Shown piece after piece: positions 18,201 to 26,533 of a DNA stretch of 64,000 nucleotides. Origin of the DNA: Citromicrobium sp. (GTDB lineage: Bacteria; Pseudomonadota; Alphaproteobacteria; Sphingomonadales; Sphingomonadaceae); contig PBYQ01000036.1 of assembly GCA_002729695.1 (NCBI GenBank), positions 62,001-126,000 of the forward strand, read 5' to 3'. The translations under genes were made by a program, and so were the position numbers. The notes beneath the pieces were generated by a model. That model saw nothing but the letters and a program-made list of their open reading frames with translations. It was not told the DNA's origin and searched no databases. Numbering within the stretch: position 1 is the first letter of the stretch; each line of letters starts with the position of its first letter.

Positions 18201-19436
18201 CTAGCCGTTCGCGCCCATGAACTCTTCGACGACGGGCGCGATCTTCGTGCGCCACTTGCTGCCGTTGAAGATGCCGTAATGGCCTGCGCCTTCGGCGAGG
18301 TAGTACCGCTTCTTCTTGTCGGACAGGTTGCGCGCCAGCGTCAGCGCGGCCTTGGTCTGGCCGATGCCCGAAATATCGTCGCGCTCGCCCTCGACCGCGA
18401 GCAGGGCGGTCTGCTTGATGTCGCCCAGGTCGATCACCTTGCCGCGATGCTCCAACTCGTTGTTGGGCAATGAGTGCTTCTGGAACACCTCTTCGACCGT
18501 CTGGAGGTAGAATTCCGCCGTCATGTCGCAGACACTGCGATATTCCTCGTAGAAATCCTTGGTCAGCTGGGCGCTGTCGTCCTCGCCGGCGACCAGATGC
18601 TTGTACATCTCGTAATGCGAGAGGATGTGGCCGCCGAGGTTCATGCTCATGAAGCTCGCCAGCTGCATGAACCCGGGATAGACGCGCCGCCCGCTGCCCG
18701 CATATTGGGCGGGGACCGTGGCGATAACGTTCTGCCGGAACCAGCTGAGCGGCCGCTTCATCGCCATGTCGTTGACCGTGGTCGGGCTTTCGCGCGTGTC
18801 GATCGGCCCGCCCATCATGGTCAGCGTTATGGGCGAAGCCTTGTCGTTCGCGCCGTTCATCAGCGCGGTCGCGGCGAGCGCGGGGACAGAGGGCTGGCAG
18901 ACCGCGATCATGTGGGCGGCCTTGCCGTCATTGCGCTGCGCGATCTCCTGCAGGAACTCGATGATGTAGTCGATGTAATCGTCGAGGTCGAAGCGCCCTT
19001 CGGCGAGCGGGATGTCGCGCGCATCGTGCCAGTCGGTGATGTAGACCTCGGAATTTTCGACCATGCGTTCCACCGTGCCGCGCAGCAGCGTGGCGAAGTG
19101 CCCGCTCATCGGGGCGACGATCAGCACCGCGGGCGCATCGCCGGGCAGGTTGGCGCGGCGGAAGCGCTTGAGATCGCCGAAGGGGCGATGCAGCACCAGC
19201 GTTTCGGAGACCGGATCGGCCTTGCCCTTCACGGTGACGCTTTCGATGTCGAATTCGGGCTTGCCGCGCCGGATCGTGGCGTGCGCGAACACTTCAAGCG
19301 CCGATCCGGCGATCGGGCCGAAGCCGGTATAGGCCATCGGGTTGCGCGGGTTGGTCAGCCATTCGGAGCCGATCGATGCCATCGCGCTTGCGCTGTTGAG
19401 CCAGGCGGACTGCAATTCGTAGGCGTGATAAAGCAA
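18201..19436 (-). CDS. phaZ: intracellular poly(3-hydroxybutyrate) depolymerase
   Basis: Mobilises stored PHB granules by hydrolysing the polymer to 3-hydroxybutyrate oligomers. The 411-residue protein matches the PhaZ1 type of intracellular depolymerases, which use Cys instead of Ser: the lipase-box-like segment is IAVCQPSVPA with Cys180. The catalytic Asp lies in the EGERDDISG region and the His in AGHYGIFNGSKWR near the C-terminus. Start is TTG at 19436, giving the usual MLYHAYEL start, with an AGAGG ribosome site. A perfect palindrome resembling a TGC-rich PhaR site lies 74 bases upstream. Confidence 0.93.
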   Translation of the reverse strand: MLYHAYELQSAWLNSASAMASIGSEWLTNPRNPMAYTGFGPIAGSALEVFAHATIRRGKPEFDIESVTVKGKADPVSETLVLHRPFGDLKRFRRANLPGDAPAVLIVAPMSGHFATLLRGTVERMVENSEVYITDWHDARDIPLAEGRFDLDDYIDYIIEFLQEIAQRNDGKAAHMIAVCQPSVPALAATALMNGANDKASPITLTMMGGPIDTRESPTTVNDMAMKRPLSWFRQNVIATVPAQYAGSGRRVYPGFMQLASFMSMNLGGHILSHYEMYKHLVAGEDDSAQLTKDFYEEYRSVCDMTAEFYLQTVEEVFQKHSLPNNELEHRGKVIDLGDIKQTALLAVEGERDDISGIGQTKAALTLARNLSDKKKRYYLAEGAGHYGIFNGSKWRTKIAPVVEEFMGANG

Positions 19437-19509
19437 AGGGGCCTCTTCGATCAGTGGTGCGGCGATATTCGCCGCCGGGTTGGGTTATAGCCTGCCCGGG
19501 TTAACGCCA

Positions 19510-19524
19510 TTGTGCAATGCACAA
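19510..19524. promoter_or_regulatory. palindromic operator candidate upstream of phaZ (PhaR-like)
   Basis: TTGTGCA, one A, TGCACAA: a perfect 7-base inverted repeat located 74-88 bases upstream of the phaZ start, in the divergent region shared with the ABC exporter. PhaR regulators of PHA metabolism are known to bind TGC-rich palindromes; the assignment here rests on that and on position only. Confidence 0.5.
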
Positions 19525-19606
19525 GGCAACAGGGCAACGCACAAGGTGGATGGCGTGTCCATCCCCCGTGGATTTCCGCAGGCGAGGCGGCTAGGCGGGG
19601 TCGCAC

Positions 19607-21451
19607 ATGGCTCGCGAAAATCAGACTCCCACAGGGCGACGGCGGCGCAGGGGCGGTATGCCCAACGAAGAGGCCGGGCGCCCACGCGCACGCTCCCTCG
19701 CACCCTTGCGCATGGTTTACCGCGAAGCGGCGCGTTACCCGCGGGAAATCGCCTTTGCGGTTGCCGCGCTGCTCATCACATCCGCCGCGACGCTGGCGAT
19801 TCCCTGGCGGTTCAAGGTGATCGTCGACGATGCGTTCGGCGGCGGTGCCGGGCCGGAAAAGATCGCCCACGCCTTCGAATACCTGCTGATGATCGTCGTG
19901 GTGCTGGGCATCGGCACCGCGCTGCGGTTCTATTTCGTCAGCTGGCTGGGCGAACGGGTGGTCGCCAATATCCGCCTCAAGGTGCAGGAAAACCTGCTCC
20001 GCCAGTCGCCGAGTTTCTACGAGGAGAACAGCCCGAAAGAGATTTCGAGCCGGATGACCTCGGACACCGCGATCATCGAAACGGTCGTGGGCACCACGGT
20101 TTCGGTCGCGCTGCGCAACAGCCTGACCGCGATCGGCGGCATCCTGCTGCTGCTCTATCTCGCGCCCTCGCTCACGCTGGGGCTGCTGATCGGCATTCCG
20201 CTGGTGCTCGCCCCGATCGTGTTTTTCGGGCGCAAGATCCGGTCCGTCTCGCGTTCCAACCAGGATCGGGTCGCCGATGTCGGCGCCTATGTCACCGAGG
20301 TGCTCAGCGCGATGCCGATCGTCCAGAGCTTCGGCCAGGAAAGGCGCGAGGGCGAACGCTTCGCCGGCGTGGTCGAGCGGACCTTCGACAGCGCCAAGCG
20401 GCGCATCCTGCTGCGCGCGGCGATGACTTCCATCGTCATCGTGCTGATCTTCGGCGGGATCACGATGGTCATGTGGCGCGGTGCCATCGCGGTGTCGGAA
20501 GGCGCCATCACCGGCGGTACGATCACCGCATTCGTCCTCACCGGCGGGCTGGTCGCGGGCGCGTTCGGTTCGCTGACCGAGGTTTACGGCGATCTGCTGC
20601 GTGGTGCGGGCGCGGCGGACCGGCTGGCCGAGCTGTTGCAGGCGGAGCCGACCATCGCGCCGCCCGCAAAGCCGCAGCCGCTGCCGGTCCCGGCGCGCGG
20701 CAGCCTGTCGTTCCGCAACGTGAGCTTCACCTATCCCAGCCGCCCGGGCGAGCGGGTGATCGAAGACCTGACGCTGGAGATCGAGCCGGGCGAGACGGTC
20801 GCGCTGGTCGGCCCTTCGGGGGCGGGCAAGTCGACGCTCTTCATGCTGGCGCAGCGGTTCTACGATCCCGACGAGGGCACGATCCGGCTCGACGGGATTG
20901 CTCTGCCGAGCGCCGATCCCGCCGAAATACGCGAGCGGATGGCCTTCGTCCCGCAGATCGGGACGCTGTTCTCAGGCACGGCGCGCGACAACCTGCGCTA
21001 CGGCCGGTGGGAAGCCACCGACGAGGAAATCTGGGAAGCCGCGCGGCTCGCCAATGCGGCCGATTTCATCGAGGCGCTGCCGCACGGGCTCGATACCGAT
21101 CTGGGCGAGGATGGCACGCGCCTTTCCGGCGGCCAGCAACAGCGCATCGCGATTGCCCGCGCAATCCTGCGCGATTCGCCGATCCTGCTGCTCGACGAGG
21201 CGACCAGCGCGCTCGACGCGCAGAGCGAGCGGCTGGTGCAGGATGCGCTGGCCCAAGTGATGCGCGGACGCACGACGCTGGTGATCGCGCACCGTCTGGC
21301 AACCGTTCGCGCGGCCGACCGGATCGTGGTGCTCGACGGCGGGCGGATCGTGCAGCAGGGCACGCATGACGAGCTGGTCGCGCGTGGCGGCCTGTATGGC
21401 AGGCTGGCGCAGCTGCAGTTCGATCCCGGACACGCCGGGGCGATCCGATAA
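19607..21451 (+). CDS. ABC exporter, fused permease-ATPase (MsbA/HlyB-like half transporter)
   Basis: A 614-residue half-transporter that works as a dimer. A basic N-terminal stretch precedes six transmembrane helices (about residues 45-330), then a nucleotide-binding domain with Walker A GPSGAGKST, signature LSGGQQQRIA, Walker B ILLLDEATSALD and the H-loop IAHRLATV. The membrane domain is of the type I exporter class, as in MsbA and multidrug exporters; lipid, peptide or drug substrates are all possible. It is divergent from phaZ and followed after 145 bases by the M13 peptidase, with no clear operon link. Alternative start: the internal ATG of MPNEEAG, 17 codons later. Confidence 0.9.
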   Translation: MARENQTPTGRRRRRGGMPNEEAGRPRARSLAPLRMVYREAARYPREIAFAVAALLITSAATLAIPWRFKVIVDDAFGGGAGPEKIAHAFEYLLMIVVVLGIGTALRFYFVSWLGERVVANIRLKVQENLLRQSPSFYEENSPKEISSRMTSDTAIIETVVGTTVSVALRNSLTAIGGILLLLYLAPSLTLGLLIGIPLVLAPIVFFGRKIRSVSRSNQDRVADVGAYVTEVLSAMPIVQSFGQERREGERFAGVVERTFDSAKRRILLRAAMTSIVIVLIFGGITMVMWRGAIAVSEGAITGGTITAFVLTGGLVAGAFGSLTEVYGDLLRGAGAADRLAELLQAEPTIAPPAKPQPLPVPARGSLSFRNVSFTYPSRPGERVIEDLTLEIEPGETVALVGPSGAGKSTLFMLAQRFYDPDEGTIRLDGIALPSADPAEIRERMAFVPQIGTLFSGTARDNLRYGRWEATDEEIWEAARLANAADFIEALPHGLDTDLGEDGTRLSGGQQQRIAIARAILRDSPILLLDEATSALDAQSERLVQDALAQVMRGRTTLVIAHRLATVRAADRIVVLDGGRIVQQGTHDELVARGGLYGRLAQLQFDPGHAGAIR

Positions 21452-21596
21452 ACGAGCAACGTCAATCGACTAGCGACATACCGCAGCCGACGAGCGACAC
21501 CGCCGGTGCCCCGTCCGGGTCTATGCCGGCACTATCCGCAATCGAGCGTTCATCGAACGCAACGATACACGCGTTTTTCCAAGCAGGAGGGATATC

Positions 21597-23780
21597 ATGA
21601 TCCGCACCGTTCTTACGACCACCGCCAGCGCGATGGCGCTGGTAATGGCGGTCCCCGCCGCCGCCGAGCAGCCCGACGCCCACGGATCGCAGCCAGGCGA
21701 TCTGGACATGCTGGTGCAGGACGGCGGCGATGCCGACGACGTGCCCATGCCGACGATGAGCTTCGGCGACTGGGGGGTCGATACCTCGCTGCTGTCCGAC
21801 ACGATCGATCCGGGCGACGACTTCTTCGCCTACGTCAACCAGGAATGGCTCGATGCCAACCCGCTGCCGGCGGAATTCAGCCGCTTCGGCGCGTTCAACC
21901 TGTTGCGCGAAAAATCGACCAGCGATGTGAAGGCCCTGGTCGACGAACTGGTGGCCAAGCCCGCCAGCGAACTGACCGCCGACGAGATGCGGATCGTCGA
22001 GGCGTACGCATCCTATAACGACACTGCCGCGATCGACGCCGCCGGCCTCGCTCCGGCGCAGCCCTACCTCGACAAGATCCGGGGCGCGAAGACGCTGTCG
22101 GAACTTGTCACCTTGTGGGGCACGCCCGGCTATCCCGCGCCGATGGGCGGCGGGGTCAGCGTCGATGCCAAGGAACCGACCCGCTATTCGGTCTATCTCG
22201 GTTCGGGCGGCCTGGGCCTGCCCGATCGCGATTACTACCTCGATGACAGCGAGCGCGGGAAGGACATCCAGACCAAGTATCGCGAATACCTGACCTTCCT
22301 GTTCGACCAGGCAGGCTACGCCGATGCGGCGGGCATGGCCGAAAATGTCTATGCCTTCGAAGACAGCATTGCCCGCAAGGTTTCGTGGGATCGCGCCACG
22401 CGCCGCAACCGCGACCTGACCTACAACGCGCTGTCGCCGGAAGAGCTCGGCAAGCTGGTCGAAGGCTTCCCGACCGCCGCGATGCTGACCGCCAGCGGGT
22501 TTGCCGATACCGACCGCTTCATCGTCGGCGATCTGCCGCCGACCGCGGAAGAGGCAGAGGCGCTCGGCCTCGACGAAGCGACGCTGGCCAAGATCGGTGG
22601 GGGCACCCCGGCGATGATGACGCTGCTGCTCGACACGCCGATGGACGTTCTGCAGGCGTGGACGATCAAGGAATTCCTCGAAGGCAATGCCGCGGTCCTG
22701 CCGTCGAAGTTCGACGAGGCGGATTTCGCCTTCTACGGCAAGACGCTGAACGGCACGCCCGAACAGCGTGCGCGCTGGAAGCGTGCCATCGGCGAAACCG
22801 AAGGCCTGCTGGGCGAACTGGTCGGCAAGAGCTATGTCGAGCGGTACTTCCCGGCTGAAAACAAGGCGGCGATGGTCGATCTGGTCGCCAACCTGCGCAA
22901 GGCGCTTGCGCAGAGCATCGACGAGAACGACTGGATGAGCGCGGCGACCAAGAAGGAAGCGCTGGCCAAGCTCGACGCCTTCGATCCCAAGATCGGCTAC
23001 CGCGACAATCTGGAAACCTACCAGGGCCTTGCGATCACCGACGGCAACCCGCTTGCCAACCGTATGGCGGCTGCCGAATGGAGCTGGAAAGACAACCTTT
23101 CCAAGCTCGGCGGACCGATCGACCGCACCGAATGGGGCATGCTGCCGCAGACGGTGAACGCCTATTACAACTCGACCAAGAACGAGATCGTCTTCCCCGC
23201 TGCGATCCTGCAGCAGCCGTTCTTCGGGCTGACCGCAGACGCGGCCGTCAACTATGGCGGGATCGGCGGCGTGATCGGGCACGAGATGGGCCACGGCTTC
23301 GACGATCAGGGCTCCAAGTCGGACGGCACCGGCATGCTGCGCAACTGGTGGACCGATGCGGACCGTGCGGCGTTCGACGCGCTGACCGACGCTCTGGTTG
23401 CCCAGTACGACGCTTTCTGCCCGCTCGACGACGGCGAAACCTGCGTCAACGGGCGCCTGACGCTGGGCGAGAACATCGGCGACCTGGGCGGGCTCAGCCT
23501 CGCCTATCGCGCGTACAAGCTCAGCCTCGATGGCAAGGAAGACAAGGTGATCGACGGCCTGACCGGCGATCAGCGCTTCTTTCTCGCCTGGGCGCAGGTG
23601 TGGCGTTCGGCACAGCGCGAGGAAAGCTATCGCCAGCGGCTGCGCGTCGATCCGCACAGCCCCGAGGAATACCGCGTCAACGGCGTCGTTCGTAACATGG
23701 ACGAATGGTACAAGGCGTTCAACGTGACCCCCGACGACGCGCTTTACCTGCCGCCCGAAAAGCGCGTGCGCATCTGGTAA
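21597..23780 (+). CDS. M13 family (neprilysin-like) zinc metallopeptidase, exported
   Basis: A 727-residue secreted endopeptidase of the PepO/neprilysin family. The signal peptide covers about residues 1-22 (ending AAAEQ). The zinc site is HEMGH at residues 562-566 with the downstream Glu ligand in ENIGDLGG, and the substrate-binding NAYYNSTKNEIVFPA segment precedes it. The C-terminus RVRIW matches the family ending CRVW. It probably degrades peptides in the periplasm or outside. AGGAGGG stands before the ATG. A 13-pair hairpin follows the gene. Confidence 0.95.
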   Translation: MIRTVLTTTASAMALVMAVPAAAEQPDAHGSQPGDLDMLVQDGGDADDVPMPTMSFGDWGVDTSLLSDTIDPGDDFFAYVNQEWLDANPLPAEFSRFGAFNLLREKSTSDVKALVDELVAKPASELTADEMRIVEAYASYNDTAAIDAAGLAPAQPYLDKIRGAKTLSELVTLWGTPGYPAPMGGGVSVDAKEPTRYSVYLGSGGLGLPDRDYYLDDSERGKDIQTKYREYLTFLFDQAGYADAAGMAENVYAFEDSIARKVSWDRATRRNRDLTYNALSPEELGKLVEGFPTAAMLTASGFADTDRFIVGDLPPTAEEAEALGLDEATLAKIGGGTPAMMTLLLDTPMDVLQAWTIKEFLEGNAAVLPSKFDEADFAFYGKTLNGTPEQRARWKRAIGETEGLLGELVGKSYVERYFPAENKAAMVDLVANLRKALAQSIDENDWMSAATKKEALAKLDAFDPKIGYRDNLETYQGLAITDGNPLANRMAAAEWSWKDNLSKLGGPIDRTEWGMLPQTVNAYYNSTKNEIVFPAAILQQPFFGLTADAAVNYGGIGGVIGHEMGHGFDDQGSKSDGTGMLRNWWTDADRAAFDALTDALVAQYDAFCPLDDGETCVNGRLTLGENIGDLGGLSLAYRAYKLSLDGKEDKVIDGLTGDQRFFLAWAQVWRSAQREESYRQRLRVDPHSPEEYRVNGVVRNMDEWYKAFNVTPDDALYLPPEKRVRIW

Positions 23781-23814
23781 GCGCACCTGGCGCACTTGCC
23801 ACGAAGTGATCCGG

Positions 23815-23845
23815 AGGGCCGCGCAAGCTTGACTTGCGCGGCCCT
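23815..23845 (+). terminator. 13-pair hairpin between the M13 gene and uppP
   Basis: AGGGCCGCGCAAG (23815-23827), loop CTTGA, CTTGCGCGGCCCT (23833-23845), followed by CTCTTC. The stem is perfect. The pyrimidine tail is weak, so this may be an imperfect terminator of the M13 gene or a leader structure 20 bases before the uppP start. Confidence 0.6.
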
Positions 23846-23865
23846 CTCTTCATGAGGCTGCTCGC

Positions 23866-24678
23866 ATGGACACCACCCTCACCGCGATCCTCCTCGGCAT
23901 TGTCGAAGGACTGACCGAATTCGTACCGGTCTCCTCGACCGGGCACCTGATCCTGGCCTCCGAACTGTTCGGTTACGATTCGTCCGAATGGGCGATGTTC
24001 AACGTGGTCATCCAGCTCGGCGCGATCCTTGCGGTGGTCTACCAGTACTGGGGCACCTTCTGGAACGCGGGGATGGGCGTGCTGCGCCTCGAAAGCGAAG
24101 GCTTGCGGTTCGCCCGCAACATCCTCGTTGCCTTCTTGCCGTCGGCCGTCCTCGGCCTCGCGTTCAAGGACTATATCGACATCATGCTCGGCAGCCCTTC
24201 GATCGTCGCCTGGGCGCTGATCCTCGGCGGGATCGCGATCCTCGGGATCGAACGCGTCGCCAACCCGAAGGGGGATGCGACGGTCGCCGACCTCCCGCTG
24301 ATCCAGGTGATCGGGGTCGGCTTCGCGCAATGCCTGGCGATGGTGCCGGGGGTAAGCCGCTCGGGCGCGACGATCATGGGCGCGCTGGCGATGGGCGTGA
24401 ACCGCAAGACTGCGGCCGAATTCTCGTTCTTCCTCGCCGTGCCGACGATGATCGGCGCGACCACGCTGGAGCTTTTCCAGAAGGGCGGCGAACTGACCGC
24501 GGGCACCATGCGCGTGGGCTGGGGCGAAATCGCCATCGGCTTCGTCGTCAGCTTCATCGTCGCGCTGTTCGTGATCCGCGCCTTCGTCGCCTATGTCAGC
24601 CGGCGCGGCTTTGCGCCCTTCGCCTGGTACCGCATCGTCATCGGGTCGGCGGCGCTGATCTGGCTGTTCGCAAGGTAG
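23866..24678 (+). CDS. uppP: undecaprenyl-diphosphatase
   Basis: Integral membrane enzyme (BacA/UppP family, 270 residues, about eight helices) that dephosphorylates undecaprenyl pyrophosphate to recycle the lipid carrier for peptidoglycan and O-glycan synthesis. The two signature regions are present: EGLTEFVPVSSTGHLI near the N-terminus, with the catalytic Glu and the Ser-Thr-Gly-His cluster, and PGVSRSGATIMGAL in the middle, with the conserved Arg. It stands alone behind a strong hairpin. The product also supplies carrier lipid for the exosortase-type glycan pathway suggested elsewhere in this window. Confidence 0.96.
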   Translation: MDTTLTAILLGIVEGLTEFVPVSSTGHLILASELFGYDSSEWAMFNVVIQLGAILAVVYQYWGTFWNAGMGVLRLESEGLRFARNILVAFLPSAVLGLAFKDYIDIMLGSPSIVAWALILGGIAILGIERVANPKGDATVADLPLIQVIGVGFAQCLAMVPGVSRSGATIMGALAMGVNRKTAAEFSFFLAVPTMIGATTLELFQKGGELTAGTMRVGWGEIAIGFVVSFIVALFVIRAFVAYVSRRGFAPFAWYRIVIGSAALIWLFAR

Positions 24679-24764
24679 ACGGGGGACCGGACGGCCCGGC
24701 AAGAGGGAACCCGAGGCCGCTTCGGCTGTTGCAGAAGTTAACCTAGAACAAGTTTTCGGATGCA

Positions 24765-25019
24765 ATGGGCTTATTGATTCTTCTGTGCAGCGGTGCCGTT
24801 CTCGGCTGGCTGGTGGCTTTGATCACCGGCGCACAGGATCGTCGTGCCGCCTGGTTCAGGGTCATTCTGGGCGCGGGGGCAACCGTCGCCTCGGGCGCGC
24901 TGGCATCCGACATGCCGCTGCTCAACACGCTTGGCGTGCACACCCTGATGGTCGCTTTGGCCACCTGCTGCAGCGTTCTTGCACTGGTTTCGATCTTGGA
25001 GCCGCTGGCCCGCCGTTAA
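24765..25019 (+). CDS. small membrane protein
   Basis: An 84-residue protein with three hydrophobic stretches (residues 2-20, about 31-48 and 57-80) and short polar loops, one of them AQDRRAAWFRV. The topology and the GxxLGWLVALITG start recall small GlsB/YeaQ-type transglycosylase-associated proteins, but the usual glycine pattern is incomplete and I do not assign it. It lies 86 bases after uppP in the same direction and 106 bases before a lipoprotein gene. Confidence 0.6.
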   Translation: MGLLILLCSGAVLGWLVALITGAQDRRAAWFRVILGAGATVASGALASDMPLLNTLGVHTLMVALATCCSVLALVSILEPLARR

Positions 25020-25125
25020 CCCCCAAAAATGTTAGTCTCGCCCCCCGAATGAGGCAGATTCAGGGTATCCGTGTGGCAGAAAGATGGCTATGCGGGTCTC
25101 CTCATTCCAATCTAGGGGAAGAATC

Positions 25126-25389
25126 ATGAAGACCACTTTCAAGGCTGCTATGTTCGCCACGACCATCGCTCTGGGCCTCAGCGTTGCTGCTTGCGGCGAA
25201 AGCGCCACCACCGAAGAAGCAGCCGAAACCCCGGCTGAAGACACCATGGTCGACGAAACCGTCGTTGAAGAGCCCGCCACCGACGCGATGGGCGACGCCA
25301 CCATGACCGACGAAGCGACCACCGACGAAACCGCGACCGACGCTGCTACGCCGGCTGCTGAAGCGACCGAAGAAGCTGCCGCCGAGTAA
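25126..25389 (+). CDS. small acidic lipoprotein-like protein
   Basis: An 87-residue exported protein. The signal segment (MKTTFKAAMFATTIALGLSVAACGE, here split by its parts) ends in a VAACGE lipobox, with Cys predicted as the lipid anchor. The mature part is almost entirely Ala, Glu, Thr and Asp in short repeats (EEAAETPAEDT, TDEATTDETAT) with no fold recognised. The start at 25126 has AGGGGAAG upstream; an in-frame codon at 25084 would add residues without an export signal. A strong terminator follows. A similar acidic lipoprotein is encoded at 29012. Confidence 0.75.
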   Translation: MKTTFKAAMFATTIALGLSVAACGESATTEEAAETPAEDTMVDETVVEEPATDAMGDATMTDEATTDETATDAATPAAEATEEAAAE

Positions 25390-25416
25390 TCGCGCGTCAT
25401 CCTTCGGATGATTTAG

Positions 25417-25452
25417 ACCGGCCCCGAAGCGATTCGGGGCCGGTTTTCTTTT
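25417..25452 (+). terminator. rho-independent terminator
   Basis: CCGGCCCCGAA (25418-25428), loop GCGA, TTCGGGGCCGG (25433-25443), then TTTTCTTTT. An 11-pair perfect G+C-rich stem with a U-rich tail on the plus strand, ending the acidic lipoprotein transcript before the convergent phenylalanine hydroxylase gene. Confidence 0.92.
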
Positions 25453-25527
25453 GTCCGATTGTGACTTGGGGACAGGCGTTGAGGCCGCATTCGGCGCCTT
25501 GGGAAAAGCCCGATGCGCACATGGCCC

Positions 25528-26466
25528 TCAAACAGGGCGCGCAGAGCTTCCGCGGCCGCCGCGCAGCAGATATTCCTGCGTCCCGACATTGAGGACATCG
25601 TCTAGATCGATCACCGCCGAATTGGCGTAGGTGAACGACACCGGCAGGCTCTGGTACAGGCGCACGAAATCGCGCTCGACCGTCTTGCGATAGAGGTCTT
25701 CGAAACTCTCGATCACGAAATAGGTCGGCTGCAGGTCGGAAATGACATAGTCGGTCCGCATCACGCGATCGACGTTGAGCATGATCCGGTTCGGGCTTTT
25801 CGCTTCGACGGAGAAGACCGCTTCGGTCGGGCCGGAGAGAATGCCGGCACCATAGGCGCGCAAGCCTTCATCCTCCATGATCAGCCCGAACTCGACCGTA
25901 TACCAGTACAGCGCGCCCAGCGCCTTCAACCGGTTGTATTCCATCGCGCGCCAGCCGGCCTTCCCATACGCCTGCATGTAATCGGCGAAGACCGGGTTGG
26001 TCAGCATCGGCACGTGGCCGAACACATCGTGGAAGACGTCGGGTTCCTGGATGTAGTCGAAGGTTTCGCGGGTGCGGATGAAATTGCCCGCGGGGAAGCG
26101 GCGGTTGGCCAGATGCCAGAAGAACACGTGATCGGGGATCAGCATGGGCACGGGCACCACGCTCCACCCGGTCAGCTTGTTCAGCGATTCTGACAGTTCC
26201 TTGAAATCGGGCACGCCGCCGGTGCCCAGGTCCAGCCGGTCGAGACCTTCCATGAACGCGCTTGCCGCGCGCCCTGGCAGGATTTCCATCTGGCGCGCGA
26301 ACAGGTCGTTCCAGACGGCGTCGTCTTCGCTGTCGTACTCGGTCTGCTTGGGCTCGAGCCAATCCTCCCCGACATGCTCGGGTCGTTTGAGCGGCGCGGT
26401 GAACACATCGCTGTCGAGGGTGGGGATCTCCGAAAAATCCGGCTTGATTTCGAGCACTTCATTCAT
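25528..26466 (-). CDS. phhA: phenylalanine 4-monooxygenase
   Basis: Pterin- and iron-dependent hydroxylase converting phenylalanine to tyrosine. The 312-residue protein has the iron ligands His146 and His151 in VFHDVFGH and Glu192 in YWYTVEFGL, and the surrounding FFWHLANRRFPAGNFIR and RLKALGALYWYT segments of the bacterial enzyme. The start is uncertain: ATG at 26466 (MNEVLEIKPDF) has no clear ribosome site; a TTG at 26502 in the same frame would add 12 residues and is no better. Usual partners such as pterin dehydratase (phhB) or homogentisate genes are not adjacent. Confidence 0.93.
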   Translation of the reverse strand: MNEVLEIKPDFSEIPTLDSDVFTAPLKRPEHVGEDWLEPKQTEYDSEDDAVWNDLFARQMEILPGRAASAFMEGLDRLDLGTGGVPDFKELSESLNKLTGWSVVPVPMLIPDHVFFWHLANRRFPAGNFIRTRETFDYIQEPDVFHDVFGHVPMLTNPVFADYMQAYGKAGWRAMEYNRLKALGALYWYTVEFGLIMEDEGLRAYGAGILSGPTEAVFSVEAKSPNRIMLNVDRVMRTDYVISDLQPTYFVIESFEDLYRKTVERDFVRLYQSLPVSFTYANSAVIDLDDVLNVGTQEYLLRGGRGSSARPV

Positions 26467-26533
26467 GTTGAGCGCGATAGCATCCTGCGCGACTGCGCAC
26501 AATTAAACTGCATATCGCGGCTCTGGCGCACCC

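Noticed and set aside
26467..26502. Longer phenylalanine hydroxylase start at a TTG.
   Set aside because: No better ribosome site than the ATG at 26466, and the added residues have no family support; kept as an alternative only.
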